A stretch of DNA of 64,000 nucleotides from an uncultured Ruminococcus sp. (GCA_937910385.1 CALEPT010000188.1:8000-71999), one strand, 5' to 3'; shown: positions 1 through 8,493, counted from the stretch's first letter. Translations and numbers: made by a program. The notes: generated by a model not told the origin, from the sequence alone.

Positions 1-1050
1 CCAGCCGTTCTCAGAGGACTTTATCTCAGTGGGATTTGTGAGGAACTTGAAGATTATGCCCTCCTCCTTAGCGTGCTCGACCTCCTCGGCACGAGCAGGG
101 AGCTCGTTTTCTGTACGGCGGTAAACTATGTAAACGTTTGCGCCGAGTCTCTTTGCGCAGCGTGCAGCGTCCATGGCAACGTTGCCTCCGCCTACGATAA
201 CGGCGGTCTTGCCCGCCTGGATGGGAGTTGAGCTGTCCGGCAGATAAGCCTTCATAAGATTTATTCTTGTGAGGAACTCGTTTGCAGAGTAAACTCCGTT
301 GAGGTTCTCTCCGGGGATATTCATGAATCTGGGAAGTCCCGCGCCTGAGCCGATAAATACGCTCTCAAAACCTTCGTTCTGCATGAGCTCGTCAACAGAA
401 ACAGTCTTTCCGACGACGGTATTGGTCTCGACGTTTACGCCGAGAGCTTTAAGTCCCTCGATCTCCTTCTGAACGATAGACTTGGGGAGTCTGAACTCGG
501 GAATGCCGTAGGAGAGAACTCCGCCTGCAATATGCAGAGCCTCATATACCGTAACGTCGTAGCCTTTCTTCGCGAGGTCACCTGCGCAGGTAAGACCTGA
601 GGGCCCCGAGCCGATAATAGCAGCCTTGTGACCGTTGGGAGCGGGCTTTTCTATCTCAGCAGCAGGCTGAGCGTTGTGCCAGTCGGCAACGAATCTTTCG
701 AGACGTCCGATAGCTACGGGCTCACCCTTTTTGCCGCGCACGCACTTGCTCTCGCACTGAGTTTCCTGCGGACATACTCTGCCGCATACCGCAGGCAGCG
801 AGCTTGACTTGGTGATGACCTTGTAAGCCTCCTCAAAGTTGCCCTCGGCGACCTGAGCAATGAATGCAGGGATATCTATCTGTACGGGACAGCCTGTAGA
901 GCATGGTTTATTTTTGCAGCCGAGGCATCTTTTCGCCTCGTCAATGGCTTGCTCCTCGGTGTAGCCGAGCGCTACTTCCTTGAAGTTTTTATTTCTTACA
1001 TTCGGTTCCTGAACGGGCATTTCGTTCCTTGTTAAAGACATATTCGGCAT
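1..1050 (-). CDS. nfnB: NfnB / glutamate synthase small-subunit-like FAD oxidoreductase (3' end outside window)
   Basis: Large subunit of the NADH-dependent reduced ferredoxin:NADP+ oxidoreductase, or a GltD-like subunit; cytoplasmic, with FAD and two 4Fe-4S clusters. The reading frame starts at the ATG at 1048-1050 and stays open to the window edge, about 350 of the usual 460 residues. The N-terminus carries the cysteine motifs CLGCKNKPCSTGCPV and AVCGRVCPQETQCESKCVRG, followed by a GSGPSGL dinucleotide-binding loop and a second nucleotide fold VGGGNVAMDAAR. It starts one base after the nfnA stop, so the two are co-transcribed. The pairing with nfnA is what favours Nfn over plain glutamate synthase; the activity itself is inferred. 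Confidence 0.9.
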   Translation of the reverse strand, partial: MPNMSLTRNEMPVQEPNVRNKNFKEVALGYTEEQAIDEAKRCLGCKNKPCSTGCPVQIDIPAFIAQVAEGNFEEAYKVITKSSSLPAVCGRVCPQETQCESKCVRGKKGEPVAIGRLERFVADWHNAQPAAEIEKPAPNGHKAAIIGSGPSGLTCAGDLAKKGYDVTVYEALHIAGGVLSYGIPEFRLPKSIVQKEIEGLKALGVNVETNTVVGKTVSVDELMQNEGFESVFIGSGAGLPRFMNIPGENLNGVYSANEFLTRINLMKAYLPDSSTPIQAGKTAVIVGGGNVAMDAARCAKRLGANVYIVYRRTENELPARAEEVEHAKEEGIIFKFLTNPTEIKSSENGW

Positions 1051-1051
1051 T

Positions 1052-1891
1052 TCACTTTACCTCCTTGAAGAGATTGCAGGCTTCCTCATGAGCCTTGCGC
1101 TCAAAGGGTCTGTACATAGCTCCGCGAGCCATAGCCTCGTCGAAGTCGATGAGGTGACCGTCGAACTCTGGACCGTCGACGCAGGCGAACTTTGTCTGTC
1201 CTCCAACGGTAAGGCGGCAGCCGCCGCACATTCCCGTGCCGTCTATCATAATGGGATTCATGGAAGCAACTGTGGGGATATCGTACTGCTTTGTGAGCTG
1301 ACAGACGAATTTCATCATTATAAGCGGACCTATAGTGATAACGCGGTCGTACTTCTCGCCGCTTTCGATAAGCTTTTTGAGCGCGTCAGTAACGAGTCCC
1401 TTTTCGCCGACGCTTCCGTCGTCGGACATGAGCACGAACTTGCTCGAAGCCGCCTTGAATTCGTCCTCGAGGATAACGAGGTCCTTGTTTCTGAAGCCGA
1501 CTACCGAATGTACCTCAACGCCGATATCGTGGAGCTTCTTTGCAACCGGATATGCGATAGCGCAGCCCACGCCTCCGCCTACAACAGCGACTTTTTTGAG
1601 CCCCTCAGTTTCGGTAGCGCGTCCGAGAGGACCTACGAAGTCATGCAGACAGTCACCCACATTTAAGTGATTGAGCTTTTCAGTAGTTCCGCCAACTATC
1701 TGGAAAATAATAGTCACAGTGCCGTTTTCACGGTCGAAATCGGCTATGGTGAGCGGTATACGCTCGCCGTTCTCGTCCGTTCTGAGGATTATGAACTGAC
1801 CCGGTTCGCCCTTTGCCGCAACTCTCGGAGCGTTTATCTTCATGAGGGTAACGGTGGGGTTAAGGCTTCTTTTTTCAAGAATTTCAAACAT
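1052..1891 (-). CDS. nfnA: NfnA, sulfide dehydrogenase / ferredoxin-NADP reductase alpha-type subunit
   Basis: 279-residue FAD/NAD-binding reductase of the dihydroorotate dehydrogenase electron-transfer (PyrK-like) family. It has an N-terminal FAD barrel (GEPGQFIIL then RIPLTIAD), a nucleotide fold VAVVGGGVGCAIAYP near residue 100, and a C-terminal 2Fe-2S cysteine cluster in MCGGCRLTVGGQTKFACVDG. With the adjacent nfnB it would form the flavin-based bifurcating complex that exchanges electrons between NADH, ferredoxin and NADPH. Start ATG at 1889-1891 has an AAGGAAGG site just upstream. First gene of the operon, with a promoter about 100 bases upstream. Confidence 0.92.
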   Translation of the reverse strand: MFEILEKRSLNPTVTLMKINAPRVAAKGEPGQFIILRTDENGERIPLTIADFDRENGTVTIIFQIVGGTTEKLNHLNVGDCLHDFVGPLGRATETEGLKKVAVVGGGVGCAIAYPVAKKLHDIGVEVHSVVGFRNKDLVILEDEFKAASSKFVLMSDDGSVGEKGLVTDALKKLIESGEKYDRVITIGPLIMMKFVCQLTKQYDIPTVASMNPIMIDGTGMCGGCRLTVGGQTKFACVDGPEFDGHLIDFDEAMARGAMYRPFERKAHEEACNLFKEVK

Positions 1892-1989
1892 AACAGTACC
1901 TTCCTTGCGAATAGATTTGCAATGCGGGACATCTGCGGAGGGGTCGCCGTTGACGCTTCGCTACAGGCATTGCAGGTGTGTTACCTCAT

Positions 1990-2018
1990 ATTATAGCACA
2001 TATTGTCTGAAAAAGCAA
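1990..2018 (-). promoter_or_regulatory. Probable sigma-A promoter of nfnAB
   Basis: On the minus strand TTGCTT (2013-2018), a 17-base spacer ending in TGTGC, and a perfect TATAAT (1990-1995). It points at nfnA and predicts a leader of about 90 nt. Confidence 0.75.
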
Positions 2019-2208
2019 CATTTTTTTAGCTGAATATATCAGGCAATAGTTAGCAGGGGCATTCCCGGTGTGTGTGATCGTTTGGTATATCAGCTTTAGG
2101 CTGGCGTACGTAAAATGTGTGCTGCACAACATATTCGATAATAAAATTGTGCCGGCGAGCGGATAGCTGCTAACGGTTTTGGATAAAGTGCAGCGTGGAA
2201 GAAGATCC

Positions 2209-2256
2209 CAAAGAGGCGATCGCCTCTTTGTCAGGGTGCAGGGATAGAGTCCCTGC
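2209..2256. repeat. R4 hairpin array, copy 1
   Basis: A perfect 22-bp palindrome (2209-2230, core GAGGCGATCGCCTC), then TCAGGG, then the hairpin GCAGGGA-TAGAG-TCCCTGC (2238-2256). The order and the wording CTTTGTCAGGG..CAGGGA.AG.GTCCC recur at 19979-20025 behind potD. A third hairpin TGTGGAC-caaa-GTCCACA follows at 2261-2278. Confidence 0.75.
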
Positions 2257-2276
2257 TTGGTGTGGACCAAAGTCCA

Positions 2277-2305
2277 CAAAAACGGCGGACATTTAGTCCG
2301 CCGTT
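2277..2305 (-). terminator. Rho-independent terminator of the LysR gene
   Basis: A 10-bp perfect stem AACGGCGGAC / GTCCGCCGTT with a 5-base loop lies directly after the LysR stop. On the minus strand it is followed by a T-rich run. Confidence 0.8.
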
Positions 2306-2307
2306 TA

Positions 2308-3258
2308 TCATTTATAATCCACGAATGCCGCCTCGTTGCGCACCTCGTAGAGCTTGTTGACGAGCTTCAGCTCCTTTTCCGAGAGCTTGTGACCCGCGGA
2401 ATATATCAGCATATCCTTGAAGCTGTTGTCCGAAAAGTCACACTTTCTCTGTACAAGCCCGTATTTTCCGCAGAGACTTGCGGGAACCGGAGAGTCGAGC
2501 ATGAACGACTGCGGTACAGTCAGCAGGAAATCGAGAGCGCTTCCGCGGTCGTACATACAAACCTTTCTCACCGGGATATCCGCCGGTCGGTTTGAGGCGA
2601 AAAGCTTCTCCATTGCACCGGAAACATAGGGGACTGCGTCGTCCCCCTGCGCAAGCTCGATGTAGTCAGACGAGAGCATCGAATAGCTGAGTTCATCAGC
2701 ATTTGCTGCGGGATGCTCGGCGGACATCACCGCGAGCATTTCATACTCCCAGAGGAGCTTGCCGTCGAGGTTCTTCTCAGAAAGATAGTCTGCGAAGTAC
2801 TTTTCATGCGCCGTATTATAGCGGATTATGCCGAAGTCGTAGCCGTTCTCGCGGACATTTTCGGCTGTGCGCAGAGAGTTGGTCTCGCAGAAGAAGACCT
2901 CCATATCCTCGGGCGAGTCCATTTCCGCGATGTATTCCGAGAATGCCTTTGAGATGTAGCCGGCACGCGGCACGGATATCCTCAGCTTGCTGTTTTTCGG
3001 CTTGTCCGGAGAGTGTATCGCCTCCATATTGTCTATCTGGATCAGCACCTGTTTAGCGTAGGCAAGAAATTTAAGACCCTGATCCGTAGGGATAACGCCC
3101 TTTGAAGTGCGGCGGAAAATGGTTATTCCGAGCGTGTTTTCGAGCTCCTTTATCGCCTTGCTGAGATTGGGCTGAGCCATGTACAGATTCTCTGCCGCCT
3201 GCGTGATAGAGTGGGTTTTTTCGATTTCAACTGCGTATTTGAAGTGAAGAGTGTTCAT
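2308..3258 (-). CDS. LysR-family transcriptional regulator
   Basis: 316 residues, the usual size. Residues 1-60 form the winged helix-turn-helix (HSITQAAENLYMAQPNLSKA, then LEXXLGXXIFRR-type wording in LENTLGITIFRRTSKG); the rest is the periplasmic-binding-like effector domain. An AGGAGG site precedes the ATG at 3258. It is the last gene of the minus-strand run that begins at 8203, 43 bases behind the acetyltransferase, so it may be co-transcribed or have its own promoter. Effector and targets cannot be read from sequence. Confidence 0.9.
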   Translation of the reverse strand: MNTLHFKYAVEIEKTHSITQAAENLYMAQPNLSKAIKELENTLGITIFRRTSKGVIPTDQGLKFLAYAKQVLIQIDNMEAIHSPDKPKNSKLRISVPRAGYISKAFSEYIAEMDSPEDMEVFFCETNSLRTAENVRENGYDFGIIRYNTAHEKYFADYLSEKNLDGKLLWEYEMLAVMSAEHPAANADELSYSMLSSDYIELAQGDDAVPYVSGAMEKLFASNRPADIPVRKVCMYDRGSALDFLLTVPQSFMLDSPVPASLCGKYGLVQRKCDFSDNSFKDMLIYSAGHKLSEKELKLVNKLYEVRNEAAFVDYK

Positions 3259-3301
3259 GATCCTGTCCTCCTGTAGGGATTATGCCGAGGGCTATCTATT
3301 G

Positions 3302-3862
3302 TCATTTTTCTTCTGTTTTTTTCACGACCTTGCAGGGATTTCCTACAGCGACAACGCCCTCGGGGATATCGTCAACCACCACACTGCCGCCGCCGATGAC
3401 AGCATTATCGCCGATAGTAACTCCTGGCATAACACAGACGTTTCCGCCTATCCACACGTTGCTGCCGATCTTTATGGGCTTTGCGTATTCAAGTCCGCTG
3501 TTGCGCGTTTCTGCATCAAGGGGGTGACCGGCAGTGTAGAATCCGCAGTTAGGTCCTATGAAAACATTATCGCCGAAAACGACCTCAGCGCAGTCGAGGA
3601 TAACGCAGTTGTGGTTTGCATAGAAATTGTCGCCGAGGACGATGTTATAGCCGTAGTCGCAGAAAAAATTCGGCTCTATTATCGTGTTTTCGCCTCTGAG
3701 AGCGATAAGTCTGTCGAGGAGACGCTCCTTTTTCTGATGGTCGTTGTAGGTCGTGTTGTTGTACTCAATACACAGCTTTTTAGCTGCTGCGCGCTCTGCT
3801 GTGAGCTCGGGGTCGCTGCCGTTGTAGAGCTCGCCTGCCTGCTGTTTTTCCTTTTCGGTCAT
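3302..3862 (-). CDS. maa: Maltose/galactoside O-acetyltransferase family (left-handed beta-helix)
   Basis: 186-residue acetyl-CoA-dependent sugar O-acetyltransferase (Maa/NodL/LacA family). The N-terminal Mac domain (residues 3-60) is followed by hexapeptide repeats such as IKIGSNVWIGGNVCVMPGVT and IGDNAVIGGGSVV; the conserved histidine of TAGHPLD is the expected catalytic base. The start has an AGGAGG site. It follows the isochorismatase-like gene by 29 bases. The true acceptor sugar is unknown; the gene symbol is by family only. Confidence 0.88.
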   Translation of the reverse strand: MTEKEKQQAGELYNGSDPELTAERAAAKKLCIEYNNTTYNDHQKKERLLDRLIALRGENTIIEPNFFCDYGYNIVLGDNFYANHNCVILDCAEVVFGDNVFIGPNCGFYTAGHPLDAETRNSGLEYAKPIKIGSNVWIGGNVCVMPGVTIGDNAVIGGGSVVVDDIPEGVVAVGNPCKVVKKTEEK

Positions 3863-3891
3863 GTTTATACCTCCTTGTTGCTTTAAATAAT

Positions 3892-4404
3892 TTAAATGAA
3901 AGCTATATTTGCCTTTTTCAGCCTTTCATGAGCCTTTGCAACCTTTTTCTCGGGGAATACCGTTGCCGTGCCGCTGCGGACTATTTCTGCCTTTATCCCT
4001 CTTTTGGCAGCTCCGAGAGCTGTTGATGTCACGCAGCCGCACTCGTCAAGTCCGCAAAGATGAAGCGTATCATAGCCCTTTTCAGCAATGAGCGCGCGAA
4101 GCTTCTTATTTGAAAGCGCGTCGCCGACGAGCTTGTCAAAGCAGTAGTCCGAAACGATATCAAGACCGCTGTAAAGCTCCGCGCCTTCGGTCCCTGCGAT
4201 GGAATATCCGAATAAAAGGCGGTTTGTGGGCAGATTCTGAATTATGTGACGAATGTAGATAACGTCGCAGCCTGCATTTTCGTACTGATGTATGAGCTCG
4301 TTTACCGAGGCGGTAAGCTGCTGAGAATCATATGAAAAGATCTTTTTCCTTTTCTCGCAGAGATAGTCGTTCTGCATATCTATCACGAGCAGTGCGGTAT
4401 TCAT
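3892..4404 (-). CDS. Isochorismatase / nicotinamidase-like cysteine hydrolase
   Basis: 170-residue protein of the isochorismatase-like fold. Asp9 in LLVIDMQND, a lysine near residue 111 region and the cysteine in LCGLDECGCVTSTALGA match the usual catalytic triad layout; the last motif is typical of these cysteine hydrolases. The ribosome-binding site GGGAG overlaps the ddl stop, 11 bases upstream, indicating translational coupling to ddl. Substrate unknown: nicotinamide, an amide or an ether-linked ester are all possible. Confidence 0.82.
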   Translation of the reverse strand: MNTALLVIDMQNDYLCEKRKKIFSYDSQQLTASVNELIHQYENAGCDVIYIRHIIQNLPTNRLLFGYSIAGTEGAELYSGLDIVSDYCFDKLVGDALSNKKLRALIAEKGYDTLHLCGLDECGCVTSTALGAAKRGIKAEIVRSGTATVFPEKKVAKAHERLKKANIAFI

Positions 4405-4415
4405 ATTGATCTCCC

Positions 4416-5606
4416 TTATGACTTGCTTCCCTTTGAGCCGAAGCTTCCGCCCATAGAGAGGATATTCGTATCGAACGAGTAGTTTATCTTCTCAGCCTGT
4501 CTGTAGCGTTTGAGCGAGAGCTGTATCATGCGCTCGAGAAGCTCGGTGTACTTTACACCCTTGGGTTCCCAGAGGTAGAATGCCAGCGAGCCGGGGATAG
4601 TGTTTATCTCATTGATGTATATCTTATCGGTCGCCATATCGAGCATGAAGTCGATACGTGTCACGCCGCAGCAGCCAAGATAACGGAATGCCTCGACTGC
4701 GGTTTTTCTGACGAATTCGTCCTGTTCGGCAGTTATTTCGGCAGGTATCTTTCTTTTCAGGGTAGCCATGCCTTTGCTGCCGCCGGATTTTCCGCCTCCG
4801 CCGACATACTTCTGCTCGAAGCTGAGGATATCGTCCTCACTTGCCTGAACAGGCTCCTCGCAGACGGAAGCCTCTGCCTCCTCGCTGTCGCCGACAACGG
4901 AGCAGTTTATCTCCTTGAGCTGAACAACGGCAGGCTCAACAAGAATACGGTCGGCGAACTGGAAAGCCTCCTCCATAGAGCTGAGCAGACCGCTGCGGTC
5001 GTTCGCCTTTGAGATACCGACGCTCGAGCCGAGATTTATGGGCTTTACAATGACGGGATAGCCGAATTTTGCCTCGACCTTATCCGCACAGTCATCTATC
5101 CTGTCTATCTCGAACGACGAGAATCTCAGGCAGTCGAGAACAGGGAAGCCTGCGTCTTTCAGCAGTATCTTCATTACAAATTTGTCCATTCCGACAGCCG
5201 AGGCAAGAACATCGCAGCCCACATAGGGCAGGTCGAGGGTCTGGAGGTAGCCCTGTAAAGCTCCGTCCTCAACGTTGGTTCCGTGAACTATCGGGAATGC
5301 TACATCAACGTCGGAGATGAGGTTAGAGCCGAACTTTTTCATCTTCTGACGAATGAGCTGCACCTTGCCCTCACTGCGCACAAATACGCACTCGGTACAC
5401 TCCTTGAGCAGAGCGGGAATGTCCTTGAAAGCGTTGATGTCCATGAGTTTCTCACCCGTCCAGAATTCGCTGTCTTTGGTCATGTAAACGGGGATAACGT
5501 TGTATTTTTCTTTGTTTATGCTCGCCATAGCCTGAACGGCGGAAATTACGGAAACCTCGTGCTCGACGCTTCTTCCGCCGAACAGAACTGCAAGATTGAT
5601 CTTCAT
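4416..5606 (-). CDS. ddl: D-alanine--D-alanine ligase
   Basis: ATP-grasp ligase that makes D-Ala-D-Ala for peptidoglycan. N-terminal LFGGRSVEHEVSVISA, ATP-binding YPVIVKPINLGSSVGISKA, and C-terminal DFMLD...INEINTIPGSLAFYLW are all present. At 396 residues it is longer than the usual 310-360, because of an acidic then glycine-rich insert (about residues 253-295, KYVGGGGKSGGSKGMA) of the kind I associate with clostridial Ddl, and a serine/glycine tail. AAGGAG precedes the ATG. It lies between a MurF-like gene and a hydrolase. D-Ala-D-Lac specificity cannot be excluded by reading alone. Confidence 0.93.
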   Translation of the reverse strand: MKINLAVLFGGRSVEHEVSVISAVQAMASINKEKYNVIPVYMTKDSEFWTGEKLMDINAFKDIPALLKECTECVFVRSEGKVQLIRQKMKKFGSNLISDVDVAFPIVHGTNVEDGALQGYLQTLDLPYVGCDVLASAVGMDKFVMKILLKDAGFPVLDCLRFSSFEIDRIDDCADKVEAKFGYPVIVKPINLGSSVGISKANDRSGLLSSMEEAFQFADRILVEPAVVQLKEINCSVVGDSEEAEASVCEEPVQASEDDILSFEQKYVGGGGKSGGSKGMATLKRKIPAEITAEQDEFVRKTAVEAFRYLGCCGVTRIDFMLDMATDKIYINEINTIPGSLAFYLWEPKGVKYTELLERMIQLSLKRYRQAEKINYSFDTNILSMGGSFGSKGSKS

Positions 5607-5643
5607 GATTATATCTCCTTAATAAAAATTTGATAGAACATTT

Positions 5644-5718
5644 CTATAGGGGCGGTCCCGTGTGTCCGCCCGCTAAAGTCGAATCCCATTCGGGCGAACA
5701 CACGGGTGCGCCTCTATA
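5644..5718. repeat. R3 long imperfect hairpin between murF-like gene and ddl
   Basis: Left arm 5644-5672 and right arm 5691-5718 match at about 24 of 28 positions (cores CCCGTGTGT and ACACACGGG; CGCCCG and CGGGCG), with an 18-base loop. Both ends read TATAG/CTATA, as in a small miniature inverted-repeat element. It sits within a single operon, so it may act on the mRNA. Related wording occurs at 12133-12214. Confidence 0.7.
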
Positions 5719-5743
5719 AAGGGATTTAGCGCCATTAAGATGT

Positions 5744-7417
5744 TTAGTAGTTATCGGGGAGGTCGTTTTCAAGCAGGACGACCTTTTTCTTGTCGGTCTG
5801 ATATGCGCGCACATTGTCGAGCGCTTCATTCAGCCCGTCCGCGACGTAAACGCACTCCATGTCGAAGCCTGCGTCCTTGATACCGTTATATATCGGCACG
5901 GTCTGAGCCTTGCCGACGAGGACGATATAGTCGCAGGACTGCGCCGCCTCCTGTCCGAACTCAAAGTTCAGCTCTTCCTGCTTTTCACCGAGCTCGACCA
6001 TTCCCGGGGTAACCAGAATGCGGCAGGCGTCGAAGAGTCCGAGGACGCTGAGGGCGGCACGGCAGCCGCTCGGGTTGGAGTTGTAGGCGTCGTCGATGAA
6101 TGTGAGCCCGCCGCCTTTATCGAGAAGCTGTAAGCGGTGCGGAACTGCGGCTATCCTCTTGACAGGCAGCACGAGCTTTTCAAGCGGAATACCCGTCCCC
6201 GCTGCATATGCTATAGCTCCGAGGACGTTCTGGACATTGTGCTCGCCGAGCAGCTTCATCGAGAAACGCACATGCTCGCCCTCCGGCGGGATAACGGTGA
6301 ATTCCGTGCCGCGGTCTGAGACGGAGATATCAGCTGCACGCCAGTCGTTGTCCTCCCGCAAGCCGTAGGTAACGGCGTTCTTGTACTGAGGCGCTTTTGC
6401 GCGGATGAGCTCATTGTCTCCGTTGAGGTAGATCTTTCCTCCCGCAGCCTGAACGCTGTCGGCAAGCTCGAACTTCGTGTTTACGACGTTTTCAATGGAC
6501 TTGAATGTTTCAAGGTGCTGCGGTCCGACGGAGGTTATGATACCGTCATGAGGGTGCGCGATATCGCAGAGCTCTTTTATTTCGTGAACCCGGCGCGCGC
6601 CCATTTCACAGATGAAATACTCGTGGGTGGGCTTCAGATCGCGGCGTACGGTGATAGTCACGCCCATAGGGGTATTGAAGCTTTCAGGAGTTTTGAGAGT
6701 TTCGTATTTCGACGAGAGCAGCTCGCTGAGGTAGAACTTCATGCTCGTCTTGCCGTAGCTGCCCGTAATGCCGACCTTGTGCAGCGAGGGCATATCCGCG
6801 AGTTTCTTCTTCGCGTCATTTATGTACCAGTTCTGAACAGCCTTTTCTATCGGCTTGTTGATGATATTGGAAAGCGGAACGAGAATAGGCGTCAGATAGA
6901 GAGCAAGCGAAGTTAACAAGAACGGAAGATAGCTTTCAAAGCGAGTACCGCTGTTGGGTATTCCTATGATCTTTCCGTTGTGATAAAGGTTCTTCGCATC
7001 TGCCGTGCGCCCGGAGCTGAAGAAAGCTCCGACTAATATAAGGGCGATGAGTATAAAAAACGTTGTGAGCATACGTTTCATTCTTGCAGTGTAAACAAGC
7101 GGCTTCTTGAACTTCTTTCCCGGTCTGTACGCAATGATAAATCCGATATTCACCAAGGTCATTACAATAAGCGCGATAAGAACTGTCAAGATATCAGAAA
7201 AATCATAGCTTACTTTAGGATAAAGCAGCCATAATACTACTGCGGCAATGAGCATGACGATATTGGGGATATACCGCTTGAAGTTCTTCTTCATCCACCA
7301 CGAGTGCTCGGGGGTCTTGTAGCCGTTGAGCTGGAGCATATGGAACTCGCGCAGTCCCATGAATATTATCGCGATAAACGCTACGGCAGTATAAATAAAC
7401 CAGTTTCTGATAGGCAT
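5744..7417 (-). CDS. Membrane-anchored Mur ligase, MurF-like
   Basis: 557-residue Mur ligase with an added membrane domain. About five hydrophobic helices (near residues 7-22, 52-68, 76-96, 118-134 and 164-184) occupy the place of the substrate-binding domain of ordinary MurF. Then come the ATP loop GITGSYGKTS (217-226), the ligase motif MGARRVHEIKELCD, and the C-terminal FIDDAYNSNPSG typical of MurF. MurF adds D-Ala-D-Ala to the UDP-MurNAc tripeptide; whether this version uses the soluble or a lipid-linked substrate is unknown. An AAAGGAG site lies 12 bases behind the hydrolase stop; ddl follows 137 bases downstream. Confidence 0.85.
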   Translation of the reverse strand: MPIRNWFIYTAVAFIAIIFMGLREFHMLQLNGYKTPEHSWWMKKNFKRYIPNIVMLIAAVVLWLLYPKVSYDFSDILTVLIALIVMTLVNIGFIIAYRPGKKFKKPLVYTARMKRMLTTFFILIALILVGAFFSSGRTADAKNLYHNGKIIGIPNSGTRFESYLPFLLTSLALYLTPILVPLSNIINKPIEKAVQNWYINDAKKKLADMPSLHKVGITGSYGKTSMKFYLSELLSSKYETLKTPESFNTPMGVTITVRRDLKPTHEYFICEMGARRVHEIKELCDIAHPHDGIITSVGPQHLETFKSIENVVNTKFELADSVQAAGGKIYLNGDNELIRAKAPQYKNAVTYGLREDNDWRAADISVSDRGTEFTVIPPEGEHVRFSMKLLGEHNVQNVLGAIAYAAGTGIPLEKLVLPVKRIAAVPHRLQLLDKGGGLTFIDDAYNSNPSGCRAALSVLGLFDACRILVTPGMVELGEKQEELNFEFGQEAAQSCDYIVLVGKAQTVPIYNGIKDAGFDMECVYVADGLNEALDNVRAYQTDKKKVVLLENDLPDNY

Positions 7418-7429
7418 AAAAGGTCTCCT

Positions 7430-8203
7430 TTAGTCGTCTAACTTCATGAATGAGCTCATGACGCGGTTGAACGTGTACTGCTGCTCAAGGAAAGAGTAGT
7501 GCCCCGCGTTTTCAAGCTTCACAAGTCCTGCGTCGGGAATGAGCTTTTCCATTTTCTCGCCGTCTGAGAGCGGAGTCGCCGTGTCGTTGACTCCCCACAC
7601 AAGCAGGGTGGGGCATTTTATGTTCGGGAGCAGCGGTTCTAAGTCCTCGTTGACCGTCTTGACGAGCACCTGCCTCATCAGCGGAGAGGCGGCGGCATAG
7701 TCGGCGCTGCCCATTTTTTTGCGGAAGTTCTCGAGCGCGTCGGGAGCTATTTTTTGCGCAAGCTTTGTGGAAAGCACTGCCTTGCCGAGCTTGTAGTACC
7801 GCGTGCGGAGGCTTTTTTTGTTGGACTTCGGCGGGAGAATGCCTGCACTGTCAACCAAAATGACCTTAGTTATCTTAAAGGGCAGGTCAGTGCAGCTGTT
7901 GAGCTTTATAATGACACGTCCGCCGAAGCTGTGACCGAGGAGCATTACCTCCTTGACATTGCAGTCCGCGAGAAAGTCGATCACGAACTGCGCATAGTCG
8001 CTTACCTCCCATGCAAAGGGCGGCTCCTGACTTTCGCCGAATCCGGGCATATCCATCGCGACGACGGTGTATTTTTTCGCGAGCAGATCAATAAGATTAG
8101 CGAAAAGCTTGATATTGCTTCCCCAGCCGTGAAGCAGGACGATGAGATCGCCCTCACCTCTCTGCTCGTAGTTTATCCTGATACCGTTTACTGTTTTGTA
8201 CAT
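7430..8203 (-). CDS. Alpha/beta-fold hydrolase
   Basis: 257 residues with the full catalytic set: oxyanion motif LLHGWGSN, nucleophile Ser92 in LLGHSFGG, Asp in LVWGVNDTATP and His in ENAGHYSFLEQ. No signal peptide, so cytoplasmic. It is the first gene of the operon with the MurF-like ligase and ddl, with a consensus promoter 67 bases upstream. The family covers esterases, lactonases and peptidases; its position suggests a job in cell-wall precursor metabolism, which is inference. Confidence 0.85.
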   Translation of the reverse strand: MYKTVNGIRINYEQRGEGDLIVLLHGWGSNIKLFANLIDLLAKKYTVVAMDMPGFGESQEPPFAWEVSDYAQFVIDFLADCNVKEVMLLGHSFGGRVIIKLNSCTDLPFKITKVILVDSAGILPPKSNKKSLRTRYYKLGKAVLSTKLAQKIAPDALENFRKKMGSADYAAASPLMRQVLVKTVNEDLEPLLPNIKCPTLLVWGVNDTATPLSDGEKMEKLIPDAGLVKLENAGHYSFLEQQYTFNRVMSSFMKLDD

Positions 8204-8269
8204 TTGATGTCTCCATATTGTTTATTTGTAATATTTTATGCGCGAACTGCGTCTGCACATACACATTTT

Positions 8270-8298
8270 ATTATATCACGCAATGAAATTAATGTCAA
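8270..8298 (-). promoter_or_regulatory. Consensus sigma-A promoter for hydrolase-murF-like-ddl operon
   Basis: Minus strand TTGACA (8293-8298), 17-base spacer ending TGA, TATAAT (8270-8275): a perfect match to both hexamers. Expected transcript leader is about 60 nt. Confidence 0.85.
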
Positions 8299-8388
8299 TT
8301 ATTTTGCTCCGTTTTTTCGCATTATCGCAGTGCGGCTGCGGTTCTGAGCCCCGGTGCCTGATGCCTGAAAATAATTGTGCTGTTTTCC

Positions 8389-8417
8389 TTGACATATCGA
8401 CAGAAAAGATATATAAT
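8389..8417 (+). promoter_or_regulatory. Consensus sigma-A promoter of ppk
   Basis: TTGACA (8389-8394), 17-base spacer, TATAAT (8412-8417). Divergent from the promoter at 8270-8298. It supports the ppk start at 8494 and argues against an upstream start, since codons before 8424 would not be transcribed. Confidence 0.85.
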
Positions 8418-8493
8418 AAATGTGTATAAATTATCGGCTCTCAGATGTAAAAATATATCAAAAACGCCGCATTGCGGCAGACAGGAGACTATT

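Larger units (their letters stand above)
1892..2307. other. Intergenic region between nfnA and the LysR gene
   Basis: This gap of 416 bases holds the nfnA promoter and leader (1892-2018), then about 170 bases in which I see nothing, then a run of four hairpins (2209-2305), the last of which is the terminator of the LysR gene. An 8-bp stem, TGCAATGC with GCATTGCA, encloses about 40 nt of the nfnA leader near 1919-1974. Confidence 0.7.

Noticed and set aside
4416..5606. Vancomycin-resistance-type D-Ala-D-Lac ligase
   Set aside because: No vanH, vanX or vanRS neighbours; the insert looks like that of ordinary clostridial Ddl. Specificity cannot be settled by eye.
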